Source: Candidatus Treponema equifaecale | GTDB lineage: Bacteria; Spirochaetota; Spirochaetia; Treponematales; Treponemataceae | Reading direction: 5' to 3' | DNA length: 48,492 nucleotides | Assembly (NCBI GenBank): GCA_018064905.1 | Contig: JAGHUJ010000094.1 | Location: 1 to 48,492 of the forward strand | In this document: in pieces, positions 26,301-34,995 of the stretch | Layout: each line of letters opens with the position of its first letter | Position numbering within the stretch: position 1 is the first letter of the stretch | The notes under the pieces: model-generated | Seen by the model: only the letters and a program-made list of their open reading frames with translations | Told to the model about the DNA's origin: nothing | Database searches by the model: none | Position numbers and translations under genes: made by a program

Positions 26301-27308
26301 TCTTCAAGAGATGAGGTAATTTCAGAAACAATAAAATCTGCAAGTGGAAGAGCTTATTCAAATTTTGAAACTAAAGCCACAATGTATTCTTATACAGCAG
26401 ATACTCCTGAAGCTGGTAAGGAAAAAGTAATTGCTTACGCAGGTCGTGTTGGCGGCGGTGATTTGAGATGGACATTTGCTAGTTCAGAAGATACTAACTA
26501 TGCTGTCATTCCTGCATTTAAAACAGCTGTTGTTGAGTACAAATCAAAACTTGTTTCAATACAGGGTGATGGAACTGGTTCTGGAAACAATGATGGTGAC
26601 GGTAATAATGGTGGAGATACTACACCTCCAACACCAGGTGTTCCAGCAATCACACTTGCTGCTTCTGCAACATCTGTAGCAGTTGGTGGAAATGTTACAA
26701 TTACTGTAACTCCTACAAACTTCTCTGGTACACCAACTTATGCATTCAGTTCAAGTTCTAACGGAATAGCAACTGTTAATGAATCTGGTGTTGTAAATGG
26801 TGTAGCCGCAGGTTCTGTAACAATCACAGTAACAGCAACTTATGGAAGTGAAAGTGCTACTAAGACAATTGATTTGACTGTAAAGGAAAAATCTTCAACT
26901 GTTGTTGCTGCTGGTTCTTATGGTTTTAAAACTAGTGGAACTACAGAAGGTATTGCTAATAACAATATTTTTGGTACAAAGGGTGTATCTGCTCTTGCTG
27001 GTGCATCTGCAATGGGATTTGAAGTGACATGTCAGATAAACTCAACTGGTTTGGTTTTAAAATCTCCTGAAAGTAGTTATGGTTCTGTAGTGTTTACAAT
27101 TGCTTCCGGCATGAAGTTAACATTTATTAATACTAAAACTAATGGGGTTACTATCAGCACAGAGGATGGTTATATTGAAAATGCAGGTACTAAATCAAAA
27201 ACTCTTGTATCTGCAGAAAACCTTGTTCTTGGAGCAGGTACTTATAAGATTGTAGGTGCAACTGGAAGCAGTGCTCAAATTGAATGTATGACTTTTGTTG
27301 CTAACTAA
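23331..27308 (+). CDS. multidomain PL1 pectate lyase lipoprotein (1325 residues)
   Basis: Start backed by GGGGAG; lipobox SMISC, Cys24. Domains, approximate residues: beta-sandwich module 137-313; two InlB repeats 330-400 and 406-468; BIG2-like Ig domain 472-551; FN3-like 563-653; PL1 catalytic beta-helix 654-990; second BIG2 1104-1187; C-terminal beta-sandwich 1192-1325. PL1 signatures: LWIHNLDLFYG, DQKKGDGTIDIKN, YHHNWFDHSDSRHPRVRNG with the catalytic Arg, and HIYNNYYDG. It cleaves polygalacturonate by calcium-dependent beta-elimination. The lipid anchor and Ig modules suggest a long stalked surface enzyme. Distal gene of the operon with the InlB lipoprotein; ends at an intrinsic terminator. 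Confidence 0.93.
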   Translation: MKLFKKIVTVFAASALLFGSMISCSNLSDNSESETTQTGYGRVVFTCAKTLSNINFTYAKDENSEFTTLGKWTDAESASRAGVMVPFGSWTFKLSAIYNEKEYAGTTTGEIKEGETTALKFTLRKVGGDDEPAEPVVVEYNFVGLSASDCGVSSLTESSPTALPTSSKTVKIANADVLCNGKNAIRIRADGNLKSTALNFNGGSDSDISKSVTISDLDRYVSFPVTGTGTVSVSYKIVSSASATKDSAQLGIFDSNGKVIGSIASELKMKTGDSEVKTLTVSVPSATVAYLVFSRNGAGAGGLDVYSITVTATVDEIPGTDPDDSSSQAEYTVSFDLNGGTGTAPVAKENLKSGSEIELPATTGFTKEKATCIGWATSKDAASGLSGKVTVSGNVTYYLVWTTKPTYTVTFKNGTEVLSTAKVVEGGKATAPNNPSKDCYTFKEWQLNGTAYNFDSPVNSDIELTAAWSEIAVASVTISGGTSVKIGSTLQLTATVLPANATNKNVTWNVSGTGATVSDSGLVTGSAEGSVTVTATCGGKNGTVTVRVVDPSKISPIEIIKAEGWLESSYVTWKPAEYDSYNVYVKATDGDYKKLDDQLIRSYAETAGSKTVSYWRADALGLKAGTYSMKVVGVNDGAEVAASADERTGIMVAAHDRSGFAFSSQSPVKSANGAYNADGTLRAGAKVIYITNENAKTVKATIDGAECTGFQGIVYAKQKRTSTEIVDIRIIGTIYAANMDSFGSSAEGLQVKGANARQNMNLTIEGVGEDAGIHGFGILIRNCANVELRNFAVMDCMDDSISVDTDNCNLWIHNLDLFYGQVGSDADQKKGDGTIDIKNSQFCTVSYNHYWDSGKASLLDASAQTSNWVDNITYHHNWFDHSDSRHPRVRNGYEFHIYNNYYDGNAKYGIGSACGASIFSEANYFRNCKYPMISGKQGTEEEERIKDKKDKGTLSGESGGIIKSYNDYMTGQSGFISYQSNNSSFDAYVVSSRDEVISETIKSASGRAYSNFETKATMYSYTADTPEAGKEKVIAYAGRVGGGDLRWTFASSEDTNYAVIPAFKTAVVEYKSKLVSIQGDGTGSGNNDGDGNNGGDTTPPTPGVPAITLAASATSVAVGGNVTITVTPTNFSGTPTYAFSSSSNGIATVNESGVVNGVAAGSVTITVTATYGSESATKTIDLTVKEKSSTVVAAGSYGFKTSGTTEGIANNNIFGTKGVSALAGASAMGFEVTCQINSTGLVLKSPESSYGSVVFTIASGMKLTFINTKTNGVTISTEDGYIENAGTKSKTLVSAENLVLGAGTYKIVGATGSSAQIECMTFVAN
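24390..24535 (+). repeat. 146-bp segment duplicated at 22891-23036
   Basis: Second copy of the InlB-coding segment, inside the PL1 lyase gene. Confidence 0.8.
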
Positions 27309-27363
27309 TCTTTTTTCTTGTCACTTAAATTCACTGTAGTTGAAATGACAATCTAAATCCTTT

Positions 27364-27403
27364 CACCCCAACTTCCCTTACGGATTTTGGGGCGATTTTT
27401 TTT
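27364..27403 (+). terminator. intrinsic terminator after the PL1 lyase gene
   Basis: CACCCCAA and TTGGGGCG arms around CTTCCCTTACGGATT, then a run of eight T. Nearly the same sequence recurs at 27666-27703. Confidence 0.9.
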
Positions 27404-27411
27404 GATTTGCA

Positions 27412-27420
27412 TGATAAACT
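27412..27420 (+). promoter_or_regulatory. extended -10 (TGA TAAACT) before the zinc-finger gene
   Basis: The box ends 6 nt before the ATG at 27427 and there is no Shine-Dalgarno sequence (AACTTT precedes ATG). It suggests a leaderless message starting just after the upstream terminator. Confidence 0.4.
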
Positions 27421-27426
27421 AACTTT

Positions 27427-27660
27427 ATGGATGAATTGTGTTTTATGTGTAAGGGACAGCTTGAAGATGGCTTTACAACTTTTATGACAGATTTGGGAAC
27501 TTGCATTGTTATCATAAAGAATGTTCCTGCAAAAATCTGTTCGCAGTGTGGAGAAGTTTCTTATTCAGATGAAGTTGCAAAAAAGATTCAGAAAATCATC
27601 AATGGTTTACGTGACAGCATAACGGAAGTCGCAATAACAGATTATAAAACGGCTGCATAA
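27427..27660 (+). CDS. YgiT-type zinc-finger protein (MqsA-like antitoxin domain), orphan
   Basis: 77 residues. Two knuckles (LCFMCKGQL and KICSQCGEV) flank a central strand region (TDLGTCIVIIKNVPA), the layout of YgiT/MqsA N-terminal zinc domains. The C-terminus is a short helix with no helix-turn-helix, so it is the short form often found as antitoxin of a two-gene module. No toxin frame is adjacent: the gene stands alone between two near-identical terminators inside the pectin block. It may be a relic or an insertion. Confidence 0.82.
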   Translation: MDELCFMCKGQLEDGFTTFMTDLGTCIVIIKNVPAKICSQCGEVSYSDEVAKKIQKIINGLRDSITEVAITDYKTAA

Positions 27661-27665
27661 TATTT

Positions 27666-27703
27666 CGCCCCAACTTCCCTACGGATTTTGGGGCGATTTT
27701 TTT
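27666..27703 (+). terminator. intrinsic terminator after the zinc-finger gene
   Basis: CGCCCCAA (27666-27673) and TTGGGGCG (27688-27695) around CTTCCCTACGGATT, then T run. Near copy of the terminator at 27364-27403. Confidence 0.9.
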
Positions 27704-27771
27704 CTTTTTTTATTTCTTTTTGCATTGTATAATATTTGTTGATTGGTTTTGGGGAGTTTTGGGAGAAGTAA

Positions 27772-29454
27772 TTGAAACTGCTTAAAGCATTGAAATTTTC
27801 ACTTTTTTCACTGGTTTTTCTCACTTTTTTCAGTTGCGCTACTGATTTGACTGAAATTGATGTGTATGATGACTCAATTTCTGCTGATACTGCTGAACCT
27901 TCCGATTCTTCCACGTCTGAACCGGTTGTGAGCTTAAAAGCTGAAACTTTCTCTCTGTCAAACATCATTGATTCTCTTAAAATTAATTCTGATGTCGGTG
28001 AAGTGACTCTGAACGATATTGAAGGCAAAAAAATTCTTGTGGTGAGCCAGAACAATTCTGATAAAACCATTTCAACTGGCAAGGCCATGACTATTGCTAC
28101 GGTTGCTTCGGCTGGTCGTGCCGCAATTTCTGAAAAAAACTCCGTTCCTGTTCTTTCCGAAAAAAAACTGAATGAAATTCAGGGATTTGAATCTGTTTCC
28201 ATAAAACCTGTTGATTCTTCTTCAATAAAACTTGAGCCGGCCTCTTCCAGGGCTGCTGTTTCTGGAGATTTCAGCATTGGTTCTCAATTAAAAGTCGGTT
28301 CTGAAAAAGAAATCTTTCTGGACTCAAATGAAGGTCTCACGAAATTTGAATCAAAACGGGCTGTTCTCAGATATTCCGGACGAAACTGCAACATCTGGTC
28401 TGTGGTAAATGAACCGATTCTTGACGCTGTTTCCATGAAAAAACTTGCTGAAACCTTTGACCGCTTTTATGTTTCTGAACGTTCGGTTTTTGGAGAGGAA
28501 AGCAATAAAATTTATGTTTATAATGGTTCAAAATTTGTTCTGGATGATCTGACAAAACATTCAGACTGGGGAAACAAAATCAATATCGTTGTCTACAATA
28601 TTTCCAAGGAAAACGTGATTGGTTATTTTCACAACAAGGATTATTATCAGTCAGCCCGTGAGCTTCTTGCTTCCAGAAATTTAAAATATACTTCAGGTGA
28701 TGCTGCCAACTATTCAAATGCCGGAAAATTTATTTACCTGAATTACAGATATGCTTCCGGTGAAAAAAACAATCCGAATTATGAATTTGCCATTTCTGAA
28801 CAAAACAAGCGTCTGGCGGAAAGCACATTGATTCACGAATTTCAGCATATGATAAATTTCAGTGTGAAGGGCATGAAGGGACTCAATTCTGCTGACTGGT
28901 ACAATGAAATGTTGAGTATGCTTGCAGAGGATATGTTTGCGTCTCAGATTGGAACCGGCGAAAAAGCTCCGGCTGTTATGAGAATGAGCACTTTCCAGAA
29001 CCATTATTTTAAAAGCGGCCTTACGGAATTCAAGACAAGTTATGCTTATGGAACGGCCTATGCTTTTGGTGCATGGCTTGTAAGAAATTTTGGTGGTGTT
29101 GATTTTATTAAAATTGTGATGAATGACGGTCTTGTAAATGAAGCATCGGTTCTTGATGCGGTCAATGCCCTTTCTCCAAAAAAATATACTTTTGATGATT
29201 TGTTTGATGTTTATGTGAAGGACTGCATAAATTCAACCGGCTTTGATGCCATTACAAGTCCATCTGAAAATTACGTCTTTGACTTTTCAAAAATCAAAAC
29301 TTATCCAATCGTAAAACCTGTGGGAAAATCTGAAGGAATGGATATTGGTCCTTATGGTTTTGTGGTCAGAGAAATTGAAACTAATGAAAATTCACTTACT
29401 TTGAGTCTCTCGCAGCGAACAAAAGCTGAAACTGTGCACATCATCGTAAAATAA
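27772..29454 (+). CDS. M30-like (hyicolysin-type) metalloprotease lipoprotein
   Basis: 560 residues, TTG start with GGGAGAAG ahead. Lipobox LTFFSC near residue 22, then a Ser/Thr/Glu-rich stretch. The zinc site is STLIHEFQHMINFS (~350; HExxH) followed ~25 residues later by DWYNEMLSMLAED, whose Glu is the likely third ligand; this spacing and the YAYGTAYAFGAWLVRNFGG segment match the M30/hyicolysin-like clan. It should be a surface-anchored protease. Sitting among lyases, it could clear glycoprotein from plant walls or process the neighbouring surface proteins; that is inference. No terminator hairpin is evident directly after it. Confidence 0.85.
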   Translation: MKLLKALKFSLFSLVFLTFFSCATDLTEIDVYDDSISADTAEPSDSSTSEPVVSLKAETFSLSNIIDSLKINSDVGEVTLNDIEGKKILVVSQNNSDKTISTGKAMTIATVASAGRAAISEKNSVPVLSEKKLNEIQGFESVSIKPVDSSSIKLEPASSRAAVSGDFSIGSQLKVGSEKEIFLDSNEGLTKFESKRAVLRYSGRNCNIWSVVNEPILDAVSMKKLAETFDRFYVSERSVFGEESNKIYVYNGSKFVLDDLTKHSDWGNKINIVVYNISKENVIGYFHNKDYYQSARELLASRNLKYTSGDAANYSNAGKFIYLNYRYASGEKNNPNYEFAISEQNKRLAESTLIHEFQHMINFSVKGMKGLNSADWYNEMLSMLAEDMFASQIGTGEKAPAVMRMSTFQNHYFKSGLTEFKTSYAYGTAYAFGAWLVRNFGGVDFIKIVMNDGLVNEASVLDAVNALSPKKYTFDDLFDVYVKDCINSTGFDAITSPSENYVFDFSKIKTYPIVKPVGKSEGMDIGPYGFVVREIETNENSLTLSLSQRTKAETVHIIVK

Positions 29455-29461
29455 ATCTGAA

Positions 29462-29480
29462 TGTCGGAATTGTCCAAAAT
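29462..29480 (+). promoter_or_regulatory. possible shared operator, copy 1
   Basis: TGTCGGAATTGTCCAAAAT resembles ATATCGGAATTGTGCAAAT at 35175-35193; both lie upstream of pectin-block promoters. Confidence 0.3.
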
Positions 29481-29547
29481 ATCTTTGCTTTGTTCAGAAT
29501 TGAACAGCAAATGTCAGTAATTTACAAAAAATCTTCAAGTGTGTCTT

Positions 29548-29597
29548 TTTACTCCAACCGAAAATTATTGTATAAAATATATGTACTCGAAAGGGTA
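29548..29597 (+). promoter_or_regulatory. promoter and 5' hairpin of the small lipoprotein gene
   Basis: TTTACT (29548-29553), 17 bp, TATAAA (29571-29576). The message would begin near 29583 with a GAAA-tetraloop hairpin, arms TACTC and GGGTA (29584-29597), which could protect its 5' end. Confidence 0.6.
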
Positions 29598-29648
29598 TGT
29601 ATATCTAACAAAAAAAACTTGATTGATGTTTTAAAAAAGGGGTAAAAC

Positions 29649-30335
29649 ATGAAAAAAGTAGTAAAAATTATCGCAATGGCCGCAATGGCTTCATTCTTGT
29701 CAATTGGTGCAATGTCTTGTGCTGACTCAGTTACAGACGACAAACCAGAAGCTTCAATTTCAACACAGACTGGTGCTAATAAAGCTGAAGATGTGGAAGA
29801 TGAAACAACAAATGATGATACAACAAATCAGGATCCAGCTGATAAAACTCCAGAGAATACTGATAAGACACCTGAGAATACAACACCTGCTGCAAAAATC
29901 AATGTAACACAGGATATTACAAAACTTGATTTCACAGCAACTACAAAAGGTCTTAAAGACACAGCTGCTGCTGATAAAAACGGAACTTATATGATTCCAA
30001 CTTCTGTAAAGATTTTGGATGTTCTTACACCTTCTGCAGATGACAAGGCTTTCTGGTATTCAGATAAAGCTCGCTCAAAGATTTCTGCACTTCAGTTGAA
30101 CGCTGACAGTGAATTGTCATTCAAAGTTTCTGGTGCAGCAACAGTAAAAGTAACTTTCTTGAGTACAGATACTGCAAATACTTCTAAAATTACTGTAAAT
30201 GAAGATGAAAAGTCTGTAACTGGAAAAACTGCTAAAGAATTTACTTGGGAACTTTCAAAGGCCGGTGATTACTCAATTAAATCATCAGGCACATCAAATG
30301 CTCGTATTACAGCACTTTCTATTGTAGAAAAATAA
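29649..30335 (+). CDS. small lipoprotein carrying one recurrent beta-sandwich module
   Basis: 228 residues, start backed by AAAAAAGGGGTAAAAC. Lipobox IGAMSC near residue 24. A Thr/Asp/Pro-rich linker with repeated DKTPENT follows. From ~86 to the end is one copy of the module seen in the neighbouring lyases (ITKLDFTATT, LQLNADSELSFKVSGAATV, SIKSSGTSNARITALSIV). No catalytic domain. It may be a stand-alone carbohydrate- or surface-binding protein. It has its own promoter and terminator. Confidence 0.8.
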   Translation: MKKVVKIIAMAAMASFLSIGAMSCADSVTDDKPEASISTQTGANKAEDVEDETTNDDTTNQDPADKTPENTDKTPENTTPAAKINVTQDITKLDFTATTKGLKDTAAADKNGTYMIPTSVKILDVLTPSADDKAFWYSDKARSKISALQLNADSELSFKVSGAATVKVTFLSTDTANTSKITVNEDEKSVTGKTAKEFTWELSKAGDYSIKSSGTSNARITALSIVEK

Positions 30336-30357
30336 TCTAACTAAATTCTAAAAAGCT

Positions 30358-30394
30358 CGAGTTGCGAGATACTTTCTTGCAACTCGTTTTTTTT
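30358..30394 (+). terminator. intrinsic terminator after the small lipoprotein gene
   Basis: CGAGTTGC (30358-30365) and GCAACTCG (30379-30386), then eight T. Confidence 0.92.
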
Positions 30395-30457
30395 ACAAGT
30401 TTCGTAAATCAAAAACTTAAAATTATCATAAAAAATGTTTTTCAAAAGGGGGGAAAC

Positions 30458-32599
30458 ATGAAAAAAGTATTGGGATTGCTGGCAGGTCTTGCAATCGCGT
30501 TAGGTTTGTCGTCTTGTGGCGATGATGTAACAAAGTGGAATGTTACTGAAGAACAGTATCAACTTCCAGTAATTGAAATCAAATACAACAATGAGCTTTG
30601 GACTCCAGGCAATGCAGATATGGAGAAGCCTTCTAAGTATTTGTATCTTGACCATAAGGTTTTGCAGACTGATGTTCTTACTTTTACAGTAAAGGCTTCT
30701 AAAAAAGTTAATAATGGTGAGGCTAAAGACTGTACTGATGAAGTAAAAGATACTCTTGAATGGTATATTGGCGATAAAAAAGTTGAAGAAAAGGTTTCTT
30801 CAATGAATTTCTTCGCAAAAGATTATAATAAAGGTGATTATACAATTTATTGTAAATATTCAGTAACAGATGCTGATGGAAAAAATTGGACTTATATTTC
30901 ACGCCCTTCTGAATTTTCTATGGCAAAAGCTGGCGTAAATGTTTTTGCAACTAAAGAAGAGTTGGAATTTGGTGCAAAAAATGGAACAACATCAGCAACA
31001 TCGGTTTTAACAGTCGAAGATTTTGACTTCAAGGCTGATTCTTATAATTTATATTGCAAAAAAAATGAAGAAGAAGAGAAAATGATTCTTCTTGGTGAAG
31101 ATGATGATCTTGAAGCTGGATACACTGTAAACTTTGAAACAGGTGACAGCGGAAAATATGTTTATAGAGTTGTTGGTATTGTAAACGGCGTTGAAACTGG
31201 AGATTCTGATACTGTTGAAATCAATGTAAATGAAATTACAATAAATGAAGATGAATATGTTGTTACTCTTGAAACTGATGTCGTAGATTCAAAAATTTAT
31301 GCCGCTGATGGGCTTAAGGTTTCGGTAACTCCAAAAGTTGTTCATCATATTGCATATTCAGATTTGACAGATTCTGATGTATCGATGACAGTTCAATCTT
31401 ATGATGTTTTGATTGGTGAAGGAACAACTTCCGTAGGTTCTCCATTCACTGCTGAAGGTAATCTTTCAACTGAAAATGAAGGAAACAACAAAATCACAGT
31501 AAAGAATATCGTTGTTATTACTAAACCTGCTGAAGGCGAAACTCCTGCTGAAACAGAAACATTGACAGATGAAAAATCAATTGATGTAAAATATATCGCT
31601 CCACAGGGTGAGGTAACTTATAAGGCAGTTCTTACTTTGGATTCTTCTATTGTAAAAGAAACTGTTGAAGGAAATGATGTAATTGCTGTTACTCCTGCTC
31701 TCAAAGCAACTCAAAAATACACAGATAGTGAAGATAAAACTGTTGATATTGGTTCATCGGCTTATACATATAAAATCTTCAAAGCTGATACAGAACTTGC
31801 TGTTACAGATGGCAAGATTAAAGCTTCTGATTTGGGTGATGCTGGTGATTATAAACTTAAGGCTAAGATTTCTTACAATTCAAATGATTACGGCACTGAA
31901 GAAGTTGATGTAAAATACATCAGAATCGCAAAAACTGATTACAAAGCCACTGTTACTCAGACTTCAACATCTCTTAAAGCTTCAGTTGATTTGTCAAAAA
32001 TCTTCAAGCTTACTGCACAGCACACTTGGACAGATGAAACAAACGATGCTGAAACTGATGTTACAGCTTCTGTTCAAGCTGATAGTGTAAAATGGTATCA
32101 GGCTACATCTGAAACTGGTGAATATACAGAAATTGCAGCACTTAATACAGATTATGAAACAACAACGACTGTTTACCTCAAAGTAAAAGTAGGCGAAACA
32201 GAATCTGCACCTGTTGCCTTTGAAATCAGTGCAGCAAAGACTGTTATTGTAACCTTCACAAAAGATGCAACGACAGTTTCTGATGACAGAGTTGTAGCTG
32301 GACAGAAGAATTCTAATAAGACTGCAACTTACAATGGCGTAAAATATGTTGGTGGACAGAAACTTGATTCAAAAGGTTCTGTAATGGTAACTCCAAAAAC
32401 TGCTTCTGCTAAGGTTGTTCTCGTTTGTGTTGGTTCTGAGAAAATTAAATATGGTGAAAATAAAACTTTAACACCTGTAAAGTCTTCTGTTTCTGGTGAT
32501 ACAGCTTATTTAACACCAGAACTTACTATTACAGAAAAAACTACTTTCTCGAAAGGTAGTGGAGAAAACAGTGTCGTTGCTGTAATTATTACAGAATAG
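30458..32599 (+). CDS. large lipoprotein of repeated Ig-like domains
   Basis: 713 residues from the ATG at 30458 with AAAGGGGGGAAAC ahead; the longer open frame would read through the upstream terminator. Lipobox ALGLSSC near residue 20. The rest is beta-rich and acidic: about six Ig-like stretches of ~90 residues (DTLEWYIGDKKVEEK, TLEWYIG-like strands again near VKWYQATSETGEY) and a C-terminal stretch like the recurrent module. No active site is seen. Ig repeats of this kind usually bind glycans or extend a surface fibre. The PL1 gene starts 23 bp later, so the two form an operon, paralleling the InlB lipoprotein plus PL1 pair upstream. Confidence 0.82.
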   Translation: MKKVLGLLAGLAIALGLSSCGDDVTKWNVTEEQYQLPVIEIKYNNELWTPGNADMEKPSKYLYLDHKVLQTDVLTFTVKASKKVNNGEAKDCTDEVKDTLEWYIGDKKVEEKVSSMNFFAKDYNKGDYTIYCKYSVTDADGKNWTYISRPSEFSMAKAGVNVFATKEELEFGAKNGTTSATSVLTVEDFDFKADSYNLYCKKNEEEEKMILLGEDDDLEAGYTVNFETGDSGKYVYRVVGIVNGVETGDSDTVEINVNEITINEDEYVVTLETDVVDSKIYAADGLKVSVTPKVVHHIAYSDLTDSDVSMTVQSYDVLIGEGTTSVGSPFTAEGNLSTENEGNNKITVKNIVVITKPAEGETPAETETLTDEKSIDVKYIAPQGEVTYKAVLTLDSSIVKETVEGNDVIAVTPALKATQKYTDSEDKTVDIGSSAYTYKIFKADTELAVTDGKIKASDLGDAGDYKLKAKISYNSNDYGTEEVDVKYIRIAKTDYKATVTQTSTSLKASVDLSKIFKLTAQHTWTDETNDAETDVTASVQADSVKWYQATSETGEYTEIAALNTDYETTTTVYLKVKVGETESAPVAFEISAAKTVIVTFTKDATTVSDDRVVAGQKNSNKTATYNGVKYVGGQKLDSKGSVMVTPKTASAKVVLVCVGSEKIKYGENKTLTPVKSSVSGDTAYLTPELTITEKTTFSKGSGENSVVAVIITE

Positions 32600-32622
32600 T
32601 TTTGAGACTTTGGAGAAAAATT

Positions 32623-34941
32623 ATGAAAAAAATAATTGGAACTTTTACAATTGCGGCGCTTCTTGCGGCAGGATTTATGTCTTGTTCTGACAATATAACA
32701 TATAAGGACATTACACAGCTTAACACTGATTTTTCAGAGGAAACAGGTGGTTCTACAATTGCAGGACTTCCTTTGCATGCTGGCGAAGGTAATACAACAA
32801 ACGGTACAGGTTTTACGCCATCTAACCCTTCTAATCCCGGAAATATCACAGATGGCCCTTCAACAGACCCTGTAGATGTGCCAAAGGGTGATGCAACTCT
32901 TACTCCTGCAACTGGAGAACAGGCTGTAACAATTACTTCTGGTGAAGGTTGGCTTAACAGTGCGTATATTTACTTCAACAAAGTTTCGGGAGCAACTGCT
33001 TATGATGTACTTGTTGATGATGTAAAGATTGATGATGAACTCATCCGTGAATATTCAAACACAATGCGCGCAGATGCTTTAGGACTTAAAGCTGGTGAAC
33101 ATACAATGAAAGTTGCAGTTCGTGGAAAGACAAATTATGCTTCTGCAACAATGAATGTTGTTGACCATGACCGTTCTGGTTTCGCATTTACTTCTGACAA
33201 AGTTCCAGGTGCATACAAAATGGATGGTACTTTGAAAGACAAGGCAGAAGTAATCTATGTTACTGGTGCAACTGCAAAGACTGTTAAGTTTAAGCATGTA
33301 AAAGGCGTAAATGCTGCTGATGATAATGAATATGTTGGTTTGCAGAATATTCTTTCTGAAGCTGGTCTCAAGAATATGAGGGTTCCTCTTTGTGTTCGTA
33401 TCATCGGAACTATCACAAAGGCTCAGATGGATTCTCTTGGTTCGAGTGCAGAAGGATTGCAGATTAAAACAACAACAAAGGATCAGGGTGTAACAGTCGA
33501 AGGTGTTGGTAATGATGCAACAATCTGGGGCTTCGGTTTCTTGATTCGTTCAGCTTATTACACAGAGCTTTCAAATCTTGGAATTATGCTTTGTCTTGAT
33601 GACGGTGTTTCAATTGATACTGGAAACTATTATCTTTGGGTTCACAACAACGATATCTTCTATGGTGGTGTAGGTTCAGATGCTGACCAGGCTAAGGGTG
33701 ACGGTGCTTTGGACTTCAAGAAATCATATTCAAGTACACTTTCTTATAATCACTTCTGGGACACTGGTAAATCAAATCTTTTGGATGCTTCAGCAGGCAC
33801 TGGCGGTTCAAACTATGTAACATATCATCATAACTGGTATGACCATTCAGATTCACGTCATCCACGTATTCGTAATGCTTCTGCTGTTCATGTTTACAAC
33901 AACTATTATGATGGAAATGCAAAATATGGTATTGGTATAACTTCAGGTGCATCTTGTTTTGCTGAAGGAAACTACTTCCGCAATGCACATGACCCAATGA
34001 TGATGGCTGGTCAGGGAACAGATGGTGATGGTGCTGGAACATTCTCTGGAGAACAGGGGGGTGTTATCAAGTCATTCAATAACAGTTTTGAAAATGAACG
34101 AGATACAAACGGTGTGAAATTCCAGTTCAGAACTAATTTGTATAACTACACAACAAAACAGCCACTTGGAGAATACAAAGAAGAAGAAAAGACTGTTGGA
34201 ACACAGAATCCTGACGGTTCTTGGACAATTTATTCAGGTGAAATCACAAAAGAAAACGATACGATTGCTGGTAATTCCTTTATAACAAAAGTGGGAGCTG
34301 GTGTAAAAGAATCTAGTTCTGGTTCAAAATATTATCAGACATCAAAAGAAAAAGAAGCATTTAAACTTGCCGTTTCTGCTAAAACAACAAAAATTAGAAT
34401 TACAGGTAAATCTGCTTCAAGTGGTGTAAGTTCTGTTGATGTAAAAATTGGATCTACAACTGTTCAGTTTGGTGCAGATTATGAAACAAAAGAAATTGCT
34501 GTTTCAGGTGCAAAAGATGGAGATCAGATTTCTGTAACTGTTGGAAAACAAGGTTCATTCAATGTTACAAAGATTGAAGTAATTGCAAGTGAAGGCTGGA
34601 AAACAATCGTTACAAGCGGTGCTGATATGTCTGATATCGATGCTTACGAAGTAACTAGTCGCGGTGATAAAGTTCCTGAAACAATTAAGACAAAACTCGG
34701 TGGTCATACATATTCAAACTTTGATACAGCTCTTGGTGACAACGGATTGGGCTTGAATGTTCTTCCAACTTCTCCAGAAAATGCAAAGACAATGGTTATG
34801 ACATATGCTGGTCGCCACAACCCAGATTTCAAGTGGGAATTTGATAACAAAGTTGATGATGCAAGCTATGCTGTAAATGCACCATTAAAGGCTGCTCTCA
34901 ATGCTTATAAGTCAGGTCTTGTAAAAGTTCAAGGACTGTAA
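32623..34941 (+). CDS. PL1 pectate lyase lipoprotein with a module inserted in the catalytic domain
   Basis: 772 residues from the ATG at 32623 (TTGGAGAAAAATT ahead). Lipobox AAGFMSC. Pro/Asn/Gly linker, FN3-like domain (~100-180), then PL1 (~185-770): LWVHNNDIFYGG, DQAKGDGALDFKK, YHHNWYDHSDSRHPRIRN with the catalytic Arg, and HVYNNYYDG. Unlike its two paralogues it carries ~150 extra residues between GGVIKSFNNSF and DIDAYEVTSRGDKVPE, including a beta-sandwich of the recurrent type (IRITGKSASSGVSSVDVKIG). The protein has no C-terminal modules. It follows the Ig lipoprotein by 23 bp and ends at a terminator. Confidence 0.93.
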   Translation: MKKIIGTFTIAALLAAGFMSCSDNITYKDITQLNTDFSEETGGSTIAGLPLHAGEGNTTNGTGFTPSNPSNPGNITDGPSTDPVDVPKGDATLTPATGEQAVTITSGEGWLNSAYIYFNKVSGATAYDVLVDDVKIDDELIREYSNTMRADALGLKAGEHTMKVAVRGKTNYASATMNVVDHDRSGFAFTSDKVPGAYKMDGTLKDKAEVIYVTGATAKTVKFKHVKGVNAADDNEYVGLQNILSEAGLKNMRVPLCVRIIGTITKAQMDSLGSSAEGLQIKTTTKDQGVTVEGVGNDATIWGFGFLIRSAYYTELSNLGIMLCLDDGVSIDTGNYYLWVHNNDIFYGGVGSDADQAKGDGALDFKKSYSSTLSYNHFWDTGKSNLLDASAGTGGSNYVTYHHNWYDHSDSRHPRIRNASAVHVYNNYYDGNAKYGIGITSGASCFAEGNYFRNAHDPMMMAGQGTDGDGAGTFSGEQGGVIKSFNNSFENERDTNGVKFQFRTNLYNYTTKQPLGEYKEEEKTVGTQNPDGSWTIYSGEITKENDTIAGNSFITKVGAGVKESSSGSKYYQTSKEKEAFKLAVSAKTTKIRITGKSASSGVSSVDVKIGSTTVQFGADYETKEIAVSGAKDGDQISVTVGKQGSFNVTKIEVIASEGWKTIVTSGADMSDIDAYEVTSRGDKVPETIKTKLGGHTYSNFDTALGDNGLGLNVLPTSPENAKTMVMTYAGRHNPDFKWEFDNKVDDASYAVNAPLKAALNAYKSGLVKVQGL

Positions 34942-34995
34942 GCTCTAATTTAGTTTTTCATTTAAAAAACGTCGTTCCCCCTTTCTACGATGTTT

